From: Egibacteraceae bacterium
GTDB lineage: Bacteria; Actinomycetota; Nitriliruptoria; Euzebyales; Egibacteraceae
Length of the DNA stretch: 41,587 nucleotides
Reading direction: 5' to 3'
Assembly (NCBI GenBank): GCA_035540635.1
Contig: DATLGH010000086.1
Coordinates: 1-41,587 of the forward strand
Shown here: positions 30,146 through 37,740 of the stretch, in pieces
Layout of the letters: every line of letters starts with the position of its first letter
How positions within the stretch are numbered: position 1 is the first letter of the stretch
The notes under the pieces: generated by a model
Databases searched by the model: none
Told to the model about the DNA's origin: nothing
What the model saw: the letters and a program-made list of their open reading frames with translations, nothing else
Position numbers and translations under genes: made by a program

Positions 30146-30858
30146 CCGTGCTCCCCGACCCGCGTCCGGGCCCCGAGAAGCAGGCCGCGCTCGTCCAGCA
30201 GATGTTCGACCGGGTCGCGCCGCGCTACGACCTCGCGAACAGCGTGCTCTCGCTCGGCCAGGACCGCCACTGGCGCAGGGTCACCGTCGCGGCGGTCCGT
30301 CCCCGGCCGGGGGAGGTGATCCTCGACGCGGCGGCCGGCACGGGGCCGCTCGCCGCCGAGCTCGCGGCCGCCGGCGCCTCGGCCATCGCGCTCGACTTTA
30401 GCTGGAACATGGTCCGCACCGGGGCGGAGCGACAGCGTGACCGCGGGCTGCTGTGGTGCAACGGCGACGCGACCCGCTTGCCGCTGGCCGACGGCGCGGT
30501 GGATGCGGTCACGATCGGGTTCGGGCTGCGCAACCTGCCCGACACGTCGGCGGGCCTGCGGGAGCTGGCCCGCGTCACCCGCCCCGGTGGGCGCCTCGCC
30601 GTGCTCGAGTTCAGCACGCCGGTGTGGCCGCCGTTCGCCGCCGTCTACACCCGCTACCTCACCCGCCTGCTGCCGCTCATGGCCCGCTTCGTGACGAGCG
30701 ACCCGGCCGCCTACCGCTACCTCGCCGACTCGATCCGGGCATGGCCCGACGCCGACGGCCTGGCCCGACGGATCGCGGACGCCGGCTGGACCGGCGTGCG
30801 CTACAAGCGGCTGTCCGGAGGCATCGTCGCCCTCCACCACGCCCTGCGCGCCCGCTGA
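30142..30858 (+). CDS. menG: Demethylmenaquinone methyltransferase
   Basis: A 238-residue SAM-dependent UbiE/MenG methyltransferase, the last step of menaquinone synthesis. Signatures are MFDRVAPRYDLANSVLSLGQDRHWRR (about 21-46), the SAM-binding loop ILDAAAGTGPLA, FGLRNLPDTSAGLRELARVTRPGG (about 130-153) and YRYLADSIRAWPDADGLA near the C-terminus. GTG 30142 was preferred to GTG 30148 because of the GTGA overlap with the leader ORF. It sits apart from the other men genes but directly ahead of the MenJ-like reductase, which would act on its product. Confidence 0.95.
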   Translation: MTVLPDPRPGPEKQAALVQQMFDRVAPRYDLANSVLSLGQDRHWRRVTVAAVRPRPGEVILDAAAGTGPLAAELAAAGASAIALDFSWNMVRTGAERQRDRGLLWCNGDATRLPLADGAVDAVTIGFGLRNLPDTSAGLRELARVTRPGGRLAVLEFSTPVWPPFAAVYTRYLTRLLPLMARFVTSDPAAYRYLADSIRAWPDADGLARRIADAGWTGVRYKRLSGGIVALHHALRAR

Positions 30859-30869
30859 CACGCCCATTG

Positions 30870-30897
30870 TTGCAGCACCGGAGGCCGCATCTAGACT
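30870..30897 (+). promoter_or_regulatory. Promoter upstream of the menJ-nuo genes
   Basis: TTGCAG (30870-30875) as -35 and TAGACT (30892-30897) as -10 are separated by 16 nt, one of the better promoter pairs in the window. The expected transcription start (~30904) falls within the Rex-like operator. A second TAGGCT (30952-30957) could be another -10 closer to the gene. Confidence 0.5.
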
Positions 30898-30902
30898 GAG
30901 GC

Positions 30903-30920
30903 TTGAGAAATTCTTCACAA
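30903..30920. promoter_or_regulatory. Rex-type redox operator
   Basis: TTGAGAAATTCTTCACAA matches the Rex consensus TTGTGAAnnnnTTCACAA at 13 of the 14 defined positions. The one change is T to A at position 4. It covers the predicted transcription start of the promoter at 30870-30897, where bound Rex would block initiation. Rex is known in Streptomyces to repress nuo, cyd and hem genes when NADH is low. Here the downstream genes are menJ and nuoA-H. No rex gene is in the window. Confidence 0.6.
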
Positions 30921-30987
30921 GGCACCTCCCTGTGCACCGCCGCGACCCGGGTAGGCTGCCGTCACGACCGACCCCGCTTCCGGGAGC

Positions 30988-32319
30988 ATGTGTGCGATGA
31001 CCGTCGAGCAGCACCGTGGAGGGCGGTCGATGACCCGCCGGCCGTCGGGCGGGGTGACGCACGCCGACGCCGTCGTCGTGGGGGCGGGACCGGCCGGTTC
31101 GGCGGCGGCGACGTTCCTCGCGCAGGCCGGCCACGACGTCGTCCTGCTCGAAAAGGAGCGGTTCCCCCGCGTGAAGGTGTGCGGTGACGGCCTCACGCCC
31201 CGGGCGGTGAAGGCGCTGCGCGCGCTCGGCCTCGACGACGAGGCAGAGGGTGGGGTCGAGGGCTGGGACCGTCAGCAGGGGCTGCGCATGTACGGCGGGG
31301 GAGTGGTCCTCGACCTGCCGTGGCCCGAGCTCGACAGCTGGCCGTCGCACTCGCTCACCGCGACGCGCGAGCTGTTCGACGAGACCCTCGCCCGCAACGC
31401 GGTCAAGGCGGGGGCGCAGCTGTGGGAGGAGACGGAGGTGACCGGGCCGGTCTACCTCTCGGGTGCGCACCGCCGCGTCGCGGGAGTGACCTACCGGCGC
31501 GGGAGCGCCGCGGGGGGGACGGACGCGACGGGGACGATCCGCGCACCGATCGTGCTCGCGGCCGACGGCGGGTCGTCACGCCTCGCCGTGCAGCTCGGCC
31601 TCCACCGCGACCGCAGCCGCCCCATGGGGGTGGCCGTGCGGGCCTACTATCGCGCGTCGCGCCCGCTCATCGGGATGATGGAGGGCTTCCTCGACCTGGA
31701 GCGCGACGGCGAGCTGCTGCCCGGCTACGGCTGGATCTTCCCGCTCGACGACGGGCTGCTCAACATCGGCTGGGGCCTACTCAACACCTCCGAGCACTTC
31801 CGGTCGACGAACTACCGCAAGACCCTCGACGAGTGGGTGAGCGGCTTCCCGCCCGAGTGGGGCGTCAGCAAGGAGACGATGGTCGGCAGGCCCCGCAGCG
31901 CGGGGCTGCCGATGGGGCACAACCGGCGCCCCCCGGTCTACAAGGGCGTCATGCTGGTCGGCGACGCCGCCGGCATGGTCAACCCCTTCAACGGCGAGGG
32001 GATCAGCTACGCGATCGAGGCCGCGGCCCTCGCCGCCGAGGCGGCCGACGTCGCCATCGAGCGCCGCTCGGACGAGCCGCTCGGGGCGTACGAGCGCGGT
32101 GTCGACGGCGCCTGGGGCAGCTACTACGCGATGGGCCGCATGTTCGTCGACCTCATGGGGCATCCGAGGGTCATGCGCTTCTGCGTCGAGTTCGGTATGC
32201 CGCGCCGGCGGATCATGCTGTTCGTCTTCCGGCTGATGGCCCACCTCACCAACACGCAGACACGCGACAACGCCGACCGCGTCATCCACGCCCTCGAGCG
32301 GGTGGTTCCCGCGCGATGA
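30988..32319 (+). CDS. menJ: Geranylgeranyl reductase-family flavoprotein, probable MenJ
   Basis: A 443-residue FAD enzyme of the geranylgeranyl reductase family. Motifs are the dinucleotide-binding VVVGAGPAGSAAATFLAQ (about 27-44), VKVCGDGLTPRAVKAL (about 61-76), LPGYGWIFPLDDGLLNIG and the FAD-contacting GDAAGMVNPFNGEGISYAIE (about 330-349). These closely follow mycobacterial MenJ, which saturates the beta-isoprene unit of menaquinone. Its place between menG and nuo supports that role over lipid geranylgeranyl reduction. Three in-frame ATGs are possible (30988, 30997, 31030). GGGAG at 30982 best fits 30997, so the first three residues are uncertain. The stop lies in a 21-bp tandem repeat. 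Confidence 0.88.
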   Translation: MCAMTVEQHRGGRSMTRRPSGGVTHADAVVVGAGPAGSAAATFLAQAGHDVVLLEKERFPRVKVCGDGLTPRAVKALRALGLDDEAEGGVEGWDRQQGLRMYGGGVVLDLPWPELDSWPSHSLTATRELFDETLARNAVKAGAQLWEETEVTGPVYLSGAHRRVAGVTYRRGSAAGGTDATGTIRAPIVLAADGGSSRLAVQLGLHRDRSRPMGVAVRAYYRASRPLIGMMEGFLDLERDGELLPGYGWIFPLDDGLLNIGWGLLNTSEHFRSTNYRKTLDEWVSGFPPEWGVSKETMVGRPRSAGLPMGHNRRPPVYKGVMLVGDAAGMVNPFNGEGISYAIEAAALAAEAADVAIERRSDEPLGAYERGVDGAWGSYYAMGRMFVDLMGHPRVMRFCVEFGMPRRRIMLFVFRLMAHLTNTQTRDNADRVIHALERVVPAR

Positions 32320-32352
32320 CCCTCACGGCACGCGCGATGATCCTCACGGCAC
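32311..32352 (+). repeat. 21-bp tandem duplication across the menJ stop codon
   Basis: Two copies of a 21-bp unit (32311-32331 and 32332-32352) starting GCGCGATGA differ at one base. The first contains the menJ stop (32317-32319) as ATGA. The unit length is a multiple of three, so the mini-ORF that opens at ATG 32316 stays open. Confidence 0.75.
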
Positions 32353-32396
32353 GACCGAAGGTGACCGCTTTGGTGCCGTTGCCGGTACCGACCTAG
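32316..32396 (+). other. 26-codon minicistron after menJ
   Basis: ATG 32316 overlaps the menJ stop as ATGA. The ORF runs through the 21-bp repeat and ends at TAG 32394-32396, nine bases before the nuoA GTG. That TAG is also the first half of the predicted nuoA -10 box. Readthrough ribosomes could re-initiate at nuoA. Translation is unproven. Confidence 0.3.
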
Positions 32397-32399
32397 GCT
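32370..32399 (+). promoter_or_regulatory. Promoter of nuoA, leaderless
   Basis: TTGGTG (32370-32375) and TAGGCT (32394-32399) are separated by 18 nt. The -10 ends exactly 6 nt before GTG 32406, which has no Shine-Dalgarno sequence. The complex I genes can therefore be transcribed from a leaderless nuoA start as well as from the Rex-linked promoter upstream of menJ. Confidence 0.55.
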
Positions 32400-32405
32400 G
32401 CACGC

Positions 32406-32774
32406 GTGTTGCTCGTCGACTACCTCCCCATCGCGATCCTCTTCGCCCTTGCCTTCGGGTTCGTCGGCGTCTCCGTGGCGGTGTCGAGCCGCCTCGGACC
32501 GAACCGTCCGAACCCCACGAAGGAGGCCGCCTACGAGTCAGGGATCATCCCCGAGGAGGAGACGAACGTGCGGGGAACCCGCTTCCCGGTGAAGTTCTAC
32601 CTCGTCGCCATGCTCTTCATCATCTTCGACGTCGAGGCGATCTTCCTCTTCCCCTGGGCCGTGGTCCTCCGCGACCTCGGGTGGTACGGCTTCGGTGTGA
32701 TGGCCGTCTTCATCGTCCTGTTGTTCGAGAGCTACTACTACGTCCTGCGCCGTGGAGGCCTTGAATGGGACTAG
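32406..32774 (+). CDS. nuoA: NADH-quinone oxidoreductase subunit A
   Basis: A 122-residue, three-helix membrane subunit of complex I. The conserved loop after helix 1, [42 protein letters not shown] in outline, includes the invariant YESG, the FxVKFYL stretch and the acidic FDVE in helix 2. This loop lies near the quinone site. The GTG start follows a -10 box by 6 nt. The last 10 bases overlap nuoB. Confidence 0.95.
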   Translation: MLLVDYLPIAILFALAFGFVGVSVAVSSRLGPNRPNPTKEAAYESGIIPEEETNVRGTRFPVKFYLVAMLFIIFDVEAIFLFPWAVVLRDLGWYGFGVMAVFIVLLFESYYYVLRRGGLEWD

Positions 32775-33352
32775 AGACGAGGCTGCCGAGCGGCATCCTG
32801 CTCACGAGCGTCGAGAAGTTCGTCAACTGGTCGCGCGCCGGGTCGCTGTGGCCGGCGACGTTCGGCCTCGCGTGCTGCGCGATCGAGATGATGTCGACCG
32901 GGGCGGCCCACTACGACCTCGCGCGCTTCGGCATGGAGGTGTTCCGCGCGTCGCCCCGCCAGTCCGACCTCATGATCGTCGCCGGACGCGTGAGCCAGAA
33001 GATGGCCCCCGTCGTCCGCAACATCTACGACCAGATGGCGGACCCCAAGTGGGTCATCGCCATGGGCGTGTGCGCGTCGACCGGCGGCATGTTCAACAAC
33101 TACGCGATCGTCCAGGGCGTCGACCACATCGTGCCCGTCGACATGTACGTGCCGGGCTGCCCTCCGCGCCCGGAGATGCTCATGGACGGCATCGTGAAGC
33201 TGCACGAGAAGATCAGGAACGAGCAGTTCGTGGAGCGCCCCCGCAAGGGCGAGTCGATGGAGGACTTCCGCCGCCGCACCGGCTGGGCCGATCCCGTCCC
33301 GGCGGACGAGTCGCAGATCTCCTCGGCGAGCCCCGGAGGTGCCGGGCGGTGA
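32765..33352 (+). CDS. nuoB: NADH-quinone oxidoreductase subunit B
   Basis: A 195-residue peripheral-arm subunit carrying cluster N2, the last electron carrier before quinone. The four N2 ligands are visible: the tandem pair Cys37-Cys38 in [10 protein letters not shown], Cys103 in GVCASTGG and Cys132 in PGCPPRPE. The ~45-residue C-terminal tail after KLHEKI is polar and variable. ATG 32765 lies inside the end of nuoA, and the TGA overlaps the nuoC GTG (GTGA). Confidence 0.96.
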   Translation: MGLETRLPSGILLTSVEKFVNWSRAGSLWPATFGLACCAIEMMSTGAAHYDLARFGMEVFRASPRQSDLMIVAGRVSQKMAPVVRNIYDQMADPKWVIAMGVCASTGGMFNNYAIVQGVDHIVPVDMYVPGCPPRPEMLMDGIVKLHEKIRNEQFVERPRKGESMEDFRRRTGWADPVPADESQISSASPGGAGR

Positions 33353-34002
33353 GCGACAACCCCCGGATGGCGCACCCCGACACCGCGGCTGCGGAGCGGG
33401 CGCACCTCATCGAGCACGCCATCGAGCCGCAGCTGTCCGAGCGGCTCGCCCGCGTGCGCGACCGCATCGTCGCGCGGTTCGACGACCTCGAGGTCGCCGG
33501 CTTCCGCGGCGAGCTCACCCTCGTCGCCGAGCCCGGCCGCATCGTCGACCTCCTGCGGTTCTGCCGGGACGACCCGGAGCTGCGCTGTGAGCTGCTCGCC
33601 GACCTGTCCTGGGTGCACTGGCCGGGCGGCGTGCACCGGCGCATCGCGCAGGAGACGACCGGCTGGCCGATCTACGAGGAGGTGGTCGAGCAGGGGCGCA
33701 TCGAGCTCGACTACGTCCTGTACTCGGTCACCCACAACCACCGCCTGCGGGCGCGGGTGTACCTGCCCGACGAGGAGCCGGAGATCGCGAGCGTCACCGA
33801 CCTCTACGCCTCGGCGAACATGATGGAGCGGGAGGCCTTCGACATGGTGGGCGTGCGGTTCACCGGCCACCCCAACCTCGTCCGGGTGCTCATGCCTGAC
33901 GACTGGGAGGGCCACCCTCACCGCAAGGACTACCCCCTCGGCGGCGTCGACGTCCAGTACAAGGGCGCGGTCGTCCCCCCACCCGACCAGCGGCAGTACT
34001 AG
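33349..34002 (+). CDS. nuoC: NADH-quinone oxidoreductase subunit C
   Basis: A 217-residue peripheral-arm subunit of the 30-kDa family. The diagnostic C-terminal region is present: [21 protein letters not shown] in outline, then [26 protein letters not shown]. It is a separate protein, not fused to NuoD as in E. coli. GTG 33349 overlaps the nuoB stop and has GGAGG (33335-33339) 9 nt upstream. A 46-bp gap to nuoD holds a 12-codon minicistron. Confidence 0.95.
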   Translation: MSDNPRMAHPDTAAAERAHLIEHAIEPQLSERLARVRDRIVARFDDLEVAGFRGELTLVAEPGRIVDLLRFCRDDPELRCELLADLSWVHWPGGVHRRIAQETTGWPIYEEVVEQGRIELDYVLYSVTHNHRLRARVYLPDEEPEIASVTDLYASANMMEREAFDMVGVRFTGHPNLVRVLMPDDWEGHPHRKDYPLGGVDVQYKGAVVPPPDQRQY

Positions 34003-34013
34003 AGAGTGTCCTC

Positions 34014-34052
34014 ATGACCCTCAGGCAGCGGCGCGTCAGGGAGCCCCGGTGA
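34014..34052 (+). other. 12-codon minicistron between nuoC and nuoD
   Basis: ATG 34014 opens 11 nt after the nuoC stop. The twelve codons read [12 protein letters not shown]. Its TGA (34050-34052) overlaps the nuoD GTG (34049) as GTGA. An AGGGAG inside the mini-ORF could also serve nuoD directly. Translation is unproven. Confidence 0.35.
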
Positions 34053-35362
34053 GCGACACGACCCGGCCCCGCAACGAGCTCGAGCCTCGCCACGAGTACA
34101 CCGTCGTCTCCGGCGAGTGGCAGGACCTGCCCGAAGCGGTGCCCGACGACCTCATGATCATCAACATGGGCCCGCAGCACCCGTCGACGCACGGGGTGCT
34201 GCGCATGGTGCTCACCCTCGACGGCGAGACCGTCGTCGACAACCAGCCGGTCATCGGCTACCTCCACACGGGGATCGAGAAGAACGCCGAGTACCGCCCC
34301 TGGGTGCACGGGGTGACGTTCGTCACCCGCATGGACTACCTGTCGCCGCTGTTCAACGAGCTCGGCTACTGCCTCGCCGTCGAGCGCCTGCTCGGCATCG
34401 TCGACGACGTGCCCGAGCGCGCGCAGGCAATCCGCGTGATCATGACCGAGCTCAACCGCATCTCCAGCCACCTCGTGTGGCTCGCGACGACCGGTATGGA
34501 GCTCGGCGCCATCAGCGCCATGATCTACGGCTTCCGGGAGCGCGAGGCCATCCTCGACATCTTCGAGTTCGTCACCGGCCTGCGGATGAACCACGCGTAC
34601 ATCCGTCCCGGGGGTCTGCAGGCCGACGTCCCCGAGGACTTCGCCGACCGGGTCCGCGTCGTGCTCGCCGACATGCCCAAGCGCATCGGCGAGTACGAGG
34701 ACCTCCTCGGGGAGAACCCCATCTGGCTCGAGCGCAACGTCGGGGTCGGGGTCCTGTCCGTCGAGGAGTGCCTCGACCTCGCCGTCACCGGCCCCGTGCT
34801 GCGCAGCGCCGGAGTCGCACACGACCTCCGCAAGGCCGCGCCCTACTGCGGCATCGAGCAGTACGACTTCGCGATCCCCACCGCCGACACGTGCGACGCC
34901 TACGGGCGCTACCTCATCCGCCTCGCCGAGATGCGCGAGTCGCTGGGGATCGTCGAGCAGGCCCTCGACAGCCTGCCGACCGGTCCCGTCATGATCGCCG
35001 ACAAGAAGATCGCCTGGCCCGCCCAGCTCGGCCTTGGGCCGGACGGGCTCGGCAACACGAAGGCGTACGTCGACAAGATCATGGGCCAGTCGATGGAGGC
35101 CCTGATCCACCACTTCAAGCTGGTGACGGAGGGGTTCGTCGTCCCCCGCGGGCAGGTGTACACCGCCATCGAGTCGCCGCGGGGCGAGCTCGGCTACCAC
35201 GTGACGTCCGACGGCACGAACAAGCCCTACCGGGTCCGCGTGCGCGACCCGTCCTTCATCCACATCGGCACGCTGCCCCGCCTCACCCGGGGGCTGCTCA
35301 TCTCCGACGTCATCGCCGCCGTGGCGAGCATCGACCCCGTCATGGGCGGGGTGGACCGGTGA
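34049..35362 (+). CDS. nuoD: NADH-quinone oxidoreductase subunit D
   Basis: A 437-residue 49-kDa-type subunit that forms the quinone-binding cavity with NuoB. It shows [15 protein letters not shown] (about 32-46), [14 protein letters not shown] with the conserved His/Glu, [11 protein letters not shown], and the C-terminal [15 protein letters not shown] and [10 protein letters not shown]. The length and motifs are normal. GTG 34049 has AGGGAG 6 nt upstream and overlaps a minicistron stop. The stop overlaps the nuoE GTG. Confidence 0.96.
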   Translation: MSDTTRPRNELEPRHEYTVVSGEWQDLPEAVPDDLMIINMGPQHPSTHGVLRMVLTLDGETVVDNQPVIGYLHTGIEKNAEYRPWVHGVTFVTRMDYLSPLFNELGYCLAVERLLGIVDDVPERAQAIRVIMTELNRISSHLVWLATTGMELGAISAMIYGFREREAILDIFEFVTGLRMNHAYIRPGGLQADVPEDFADRVRVVLADMPKRIGEYEDLLGENPIWLERNVGVGVLSVEECLDLAVTGPVLRSAGVAHDLRKAAPYCGIEQYDFAIPTADTCDAYGRYLIRLAEMRESLGIVEQALDSLPTGPVMIADKKIAWPAQLGLGPDGLGNTKAYVDKIMGQSMEALIHHFKLVTEGFVVPRGQVYTAIESPRGELGYHVTSDGTNKPYRVRVRDPSFIHIGTLPRLTRGLLISDVIAAVASIDPVMGGVDR

Positions 35363-36204
35363 CGTTCTCGGCGGAGCTGAGGGAGCGGGCGCTCGAGCTC
35401 GTGGGGCGGTATCCCGTCGGACGCAGCGCGCTGCTGCCGTTGCTGCACCTCGTGCAGGTCGAGGACGGCTATATCTCGCCGGAGGGGATCGCCGCGTGCG
35501 CCGAGCTGCTCCGCCTCACGAAAGCCGAGGTCGGCGCCGTCGCGACCTTCTACTCGATGTACAAGCGCGAGCCGCTGGGGGAGCATCTCGTCAGCGTGTG
35601 CACGAACTTCTCGTGCAAGGTCCGCGGCGGCCAGGAGGTCTACGACCGGCTGTCCGACAAGCTCGGCGTCGGCCACAACGGCACGACGCCGGACGGCACG
35701 TTCACCCTCGAGCACGCCGAGTGCCTCGGCAACTGCGAGGGGGCGCCGGTGGTGAGCGTCGACTACCTGAACTACGAATGCGTGTCCGCCGACGCGGCCG
35801 AGAAGCTCGTCGACCGGATCGCCGCCGGCGACGTGCCCCCGCCCACGCGCGGGATGGTCCCGCCCGGTGTGCGGACCGTGAGCTACCGCCTCGCCGGGCT
35901 GGGGCCCCGCGACCCGTCGATGCCCGGCGCACCGAGCAGCCACGCGCGCGCCGACGACGGGGCGGTGCCGCAGCCCGACGCCGGCCCGGGGGTCACCCCC
36001 GTCACGGTCGAGCCGTCGCTGTCGGACGCCGACATCGCCGAGCGCGCGGAGGCCCGCCGGCAGGTCCGCGAGGCCGGCTACGGTGACGAGGCCATCGAGG
36101 GCGAGGCCGGTCCGCGCTCGCGGGAGTTCCCCACACGACCGCAGGAGGGCGACCCGATCATCGACGACCCCACCCACCCCGGCCCCTCCGGGAAAGACCG
36201 ATGA
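35359..36204 (+). CDS. nuoE: NADH-quinone oxidoreductase subunit E with C-terminal extension
   Basis: A 281-residue subunit of the NADH dehydrogenase module. The thioredoxin-like [2Fe-2S] domain occupies ~1-165, with ligands Cys81 and Cys86 (CTNFSC) and Cys122 and Cys126 (CLGNC). The family is usually about 160-240 residues. Here ~115 extra residues, Pro-rich and acidic, follow with no recognised domain. GTG 35359 overlaps the nuoD stop. The stop overlaps an ATG (36201) that opens a repeat-built minicistron, so the link to nuoF is unusual. Confidence 0.94.
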   Translation: MTFSAELRERALELVGRYPVGRSALLPLLHLVQVEDGYISPEGIAACAELLRLTKAEVGAVATFYSMYKREPLGEHLVSVCTNFSCKVRGGQEVYDRLSDKLGVGHNGTTPDGTFTLEHAECLGNCEGAPVVSVDYLNYECVSADAAEKLVDRIAAGDVPPPTRGMVPPGVRTVSYRLAGLGPRDPSMPGAPSSHARADDGAVPQPDAGPGVTPVTVEPSLSDADIAERAEARRQVREAGYGDEAIEGEAGPRSREFPTRPQEGDPIIDDPTHPGPSGKDR

Positions 36205-36404
36205 GCCGGCAGGTGCATGCCTCGGCCGCCGCCCAGGCGGCCAGCCCATCCCGGAGGGATCATGCCTCGGCCGCCGCCCAGGCGGCCAGCCCATCCCGGA
36301 GGGATCATCCCTCGGCCGCCGCCCAGGCGGCCAGCCCATCCCGGAGGGATCATCCCTCGGCCGCCGCCCAGGCGGCCAGCCCATCCCGGAGGGATCATGC
36401 CTGA
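36201..36404 (+). other. 67-codon repeat-built minicistron bridging nuoE and nuoF
   Basis: ATG 36201 overlaps the nuoE stop (ATGA). The ORF crosses four 45-bp repeats, giving four copies of the 15-residue unit HASAAAQAASPSRRD (HPS in the last two), and stops at TGA 36402-36404 just inside nuoF (ATG 36397). The repeat length is a multiple of three, so expansion keeps this ORF open. It has the stop/start layout of the shorter minicistrons elsewhere in the window. It may be translated as a coupling device or be a by-product of the repeat. Confidence 0.4.
36216..36395 (+). repeat. Four 45-bp tandem repeats carrying ribosome binding site and start codon
   Basis: Units at 36216-36260, 36261-36305, 36306-36350 and 36351-36395 are identical except for one position: units 1 and 2 begin CATGCCTCGG, units 3 and 4 CATCCCTCGG. 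The first seven bases of a fifth unit hold the nuoF ATG (36397). Each unit contains a hairpin GGCCGCC/GGCGGCC and then ATCCCGGAGGGAT, in which the GGAGG ribosome binding site sits inside a small palindrome. In the nuoF frame the units read MPRPPPRRPAHPGGI, so ATGs at 36217 and 36262 are in frame with nuoF, while those of units 3 and 4 are mutated to ATC. Confidence 0.9.
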
Positions 36405-37737
36405 GCCCGTCAGCGTGCTGACCCAGCGCTACACCGTCGAGGACGCCCACACGCTCGACGGGTACACGCGCACGGGGGGCTACGACGCCCTGCGCGAGGC
36501 GCTCGGCACGGCCCCCGAGAACCTCGTGCAGCTGGTCAAGGACGCGGGTCTGCGCGGGCGCGGCGGCGCGGGTTTCCCCACCGGGGTGAAGTGGGGTTTC
36601 GTGCCGAAGGACACGGGCAAGCCCGTCTACCTCGTCGTGAACGCCGACGAGGGGGAGCCGGGGACGTTCAAGGACCGCGAGCTCATGGAGCGCGATCCCC
36701 ATCAGCTCATCGAGGGGATGATCATCTCCTGCTGGGCGCTGTCGAGCCACCGGGCGTTCATCTTCCTGCGGGGCGAGTATCTGTGGTCGGGGATACGCCT
36801 CGAGGAGGCCATCGCGGAGGCCTACGGCGCGGGCTACCTCGGCAAGGACGTCCTCGGCGGCGGGTTCGACTGCGACATCACCCTGCACTACTCGGCGGGC
36901 GCGTACATCTGCGGCGAGGAGACCGCCCTGCTCGACGGGCTCGAGGGGCGCCGCGGCCAGCCGCGGCTGCGCCCGCCGTTTCCCGCCGTCGCCGGGCTCT
37001 ACGCATGCCCGACGGTGGTCAACAACGTCGAGACGATCGCCAACGTCCCCCACATCGTGTCCCGGGGCGTCGAGTGGTACCGCTCGATGGGCACGGAGAA
37101 GTCGCCGGGCCCGAAGCTGTTCTGCGTGTCGGGCGAGGTCGTGCGGCCCGGCAACTACGAGTGGCCGCTCGGCACCCCCGCCCGCCAGATCCTCGAGGAG
37201 TCCTGCGGGGGCATGCTGGAGGGCCGGGCGTTGAAGTTCTGGGCCCCCGGCGGGTCGTCGACCCCGCTGCTCACCATCGAGCACATCGACGTCGGCATGG
37301 ACTTCGAGTCGGTCATGGCGGCCGGTTCGCTGCTCGGCACGACCGCCATGATGATGTACTCGGCGCAGACCAGCGTCGTCGACGCGTGCCTGAACTGGAC
37401 CCGGTTCTACGAGCACGAGTCGTGCGGGAAGTGCACCCCTTGCCGGGAGGGGACGTTCTGGCTCGCGCAGATACTCGAGCGCATCCTCCACGGTCGTGGC
37501 ACGAAGCAGGACATCGACATCCTCGACGACGTGTGCGACCAGATCTTCGGCCGCTCGTTCTGCGCGCTGGGGGACGGGGCGACGAGCCCGATCAAGTCCG
37601 CCCTGAAGTACTTCCGCGACGAGTTCGAGCACCTCGTCGAGCACGGCCGCCTGCCCGAGGGCGTGACGACCGCGCACGCCGGCGTCGTGACCGACAACAG
37701 TGGGCGTCACCGCCCGACCCTCTTCGGAGCCGCCTGA
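36397..37737 (+). CDS. nuoF: NADH-quinone oxidoreductase subunit F
   Basis: A 446-residue subunit that binds NADH, FMN and cluster N3. It shows GLRGRGGAGFPTGVKWGF (about 49-66), NADEGEPGTFKDRELMERDPH in outline for FMN, GAGAYICGEETALL-like SAGAYICGEETAL, and the [4Fe-4S] ligands in ESCGKCTPCREG (about 346-357) with a later Cys (~398). ATG 36397 has GGAGGG 5 nt upstream and matches the normal family start. In-frame ATGs at 36217 and 36262 in the repeat would add 60 or 45 Pro/Arg-rich residues. Whether they are used is unknown. Confidence 0.94.
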   Translation: MPEPVSVLTQRYTVEDAHTLDGYTRTGGYDALREALGTAPENLVQLVKDAGLRGRGGAGFPTGVKWGFVPKDTGKPVYLVVNADEGEPGTFKDRELMERDPHQLIEGMIISCWALSSHRAFIFLRGEYLWSGIRLEEAIAEAYGAGYLGKDVLGGGFDCDITLHYSAGAYICGEETALLDGLEGRRGQPRLRPPFPAVAGLYACPTVVNNVETIANVPHIVSRGVEWYRSMGTEKSPGPKLFCVSGEVVRPGNYEWPLGTPARQILEESCGGMLEGRALKFWAPGGSSTPLLTIEHIDVGMDFESVMAAGSLLGTTAMMMYSAQTSVVDACLNWTRFYEHESCGKCTPCREGTFWLAQILERILHGRGTKQDIDILDDVCDQIFGRSFCALGDGATSPIKSALKYFRDEFEHLVEHGRLPEGVTTAHAGVVTDNSGRHRPTLFGAA

Positions 37738-37740
37738 CCC

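Noticed and set aside
36216-36395. CRISPR array
   Set aside because: The 45-bp units are directly adjacent with no variable spacers, so this is a simple tandem repeat.
36078-36398. Minus-strand ORF of about 106 codons with a Gly/Arg repeat
   Set aside because: It is the antisense reading of the 45-bp repeat and has no independent start signal.
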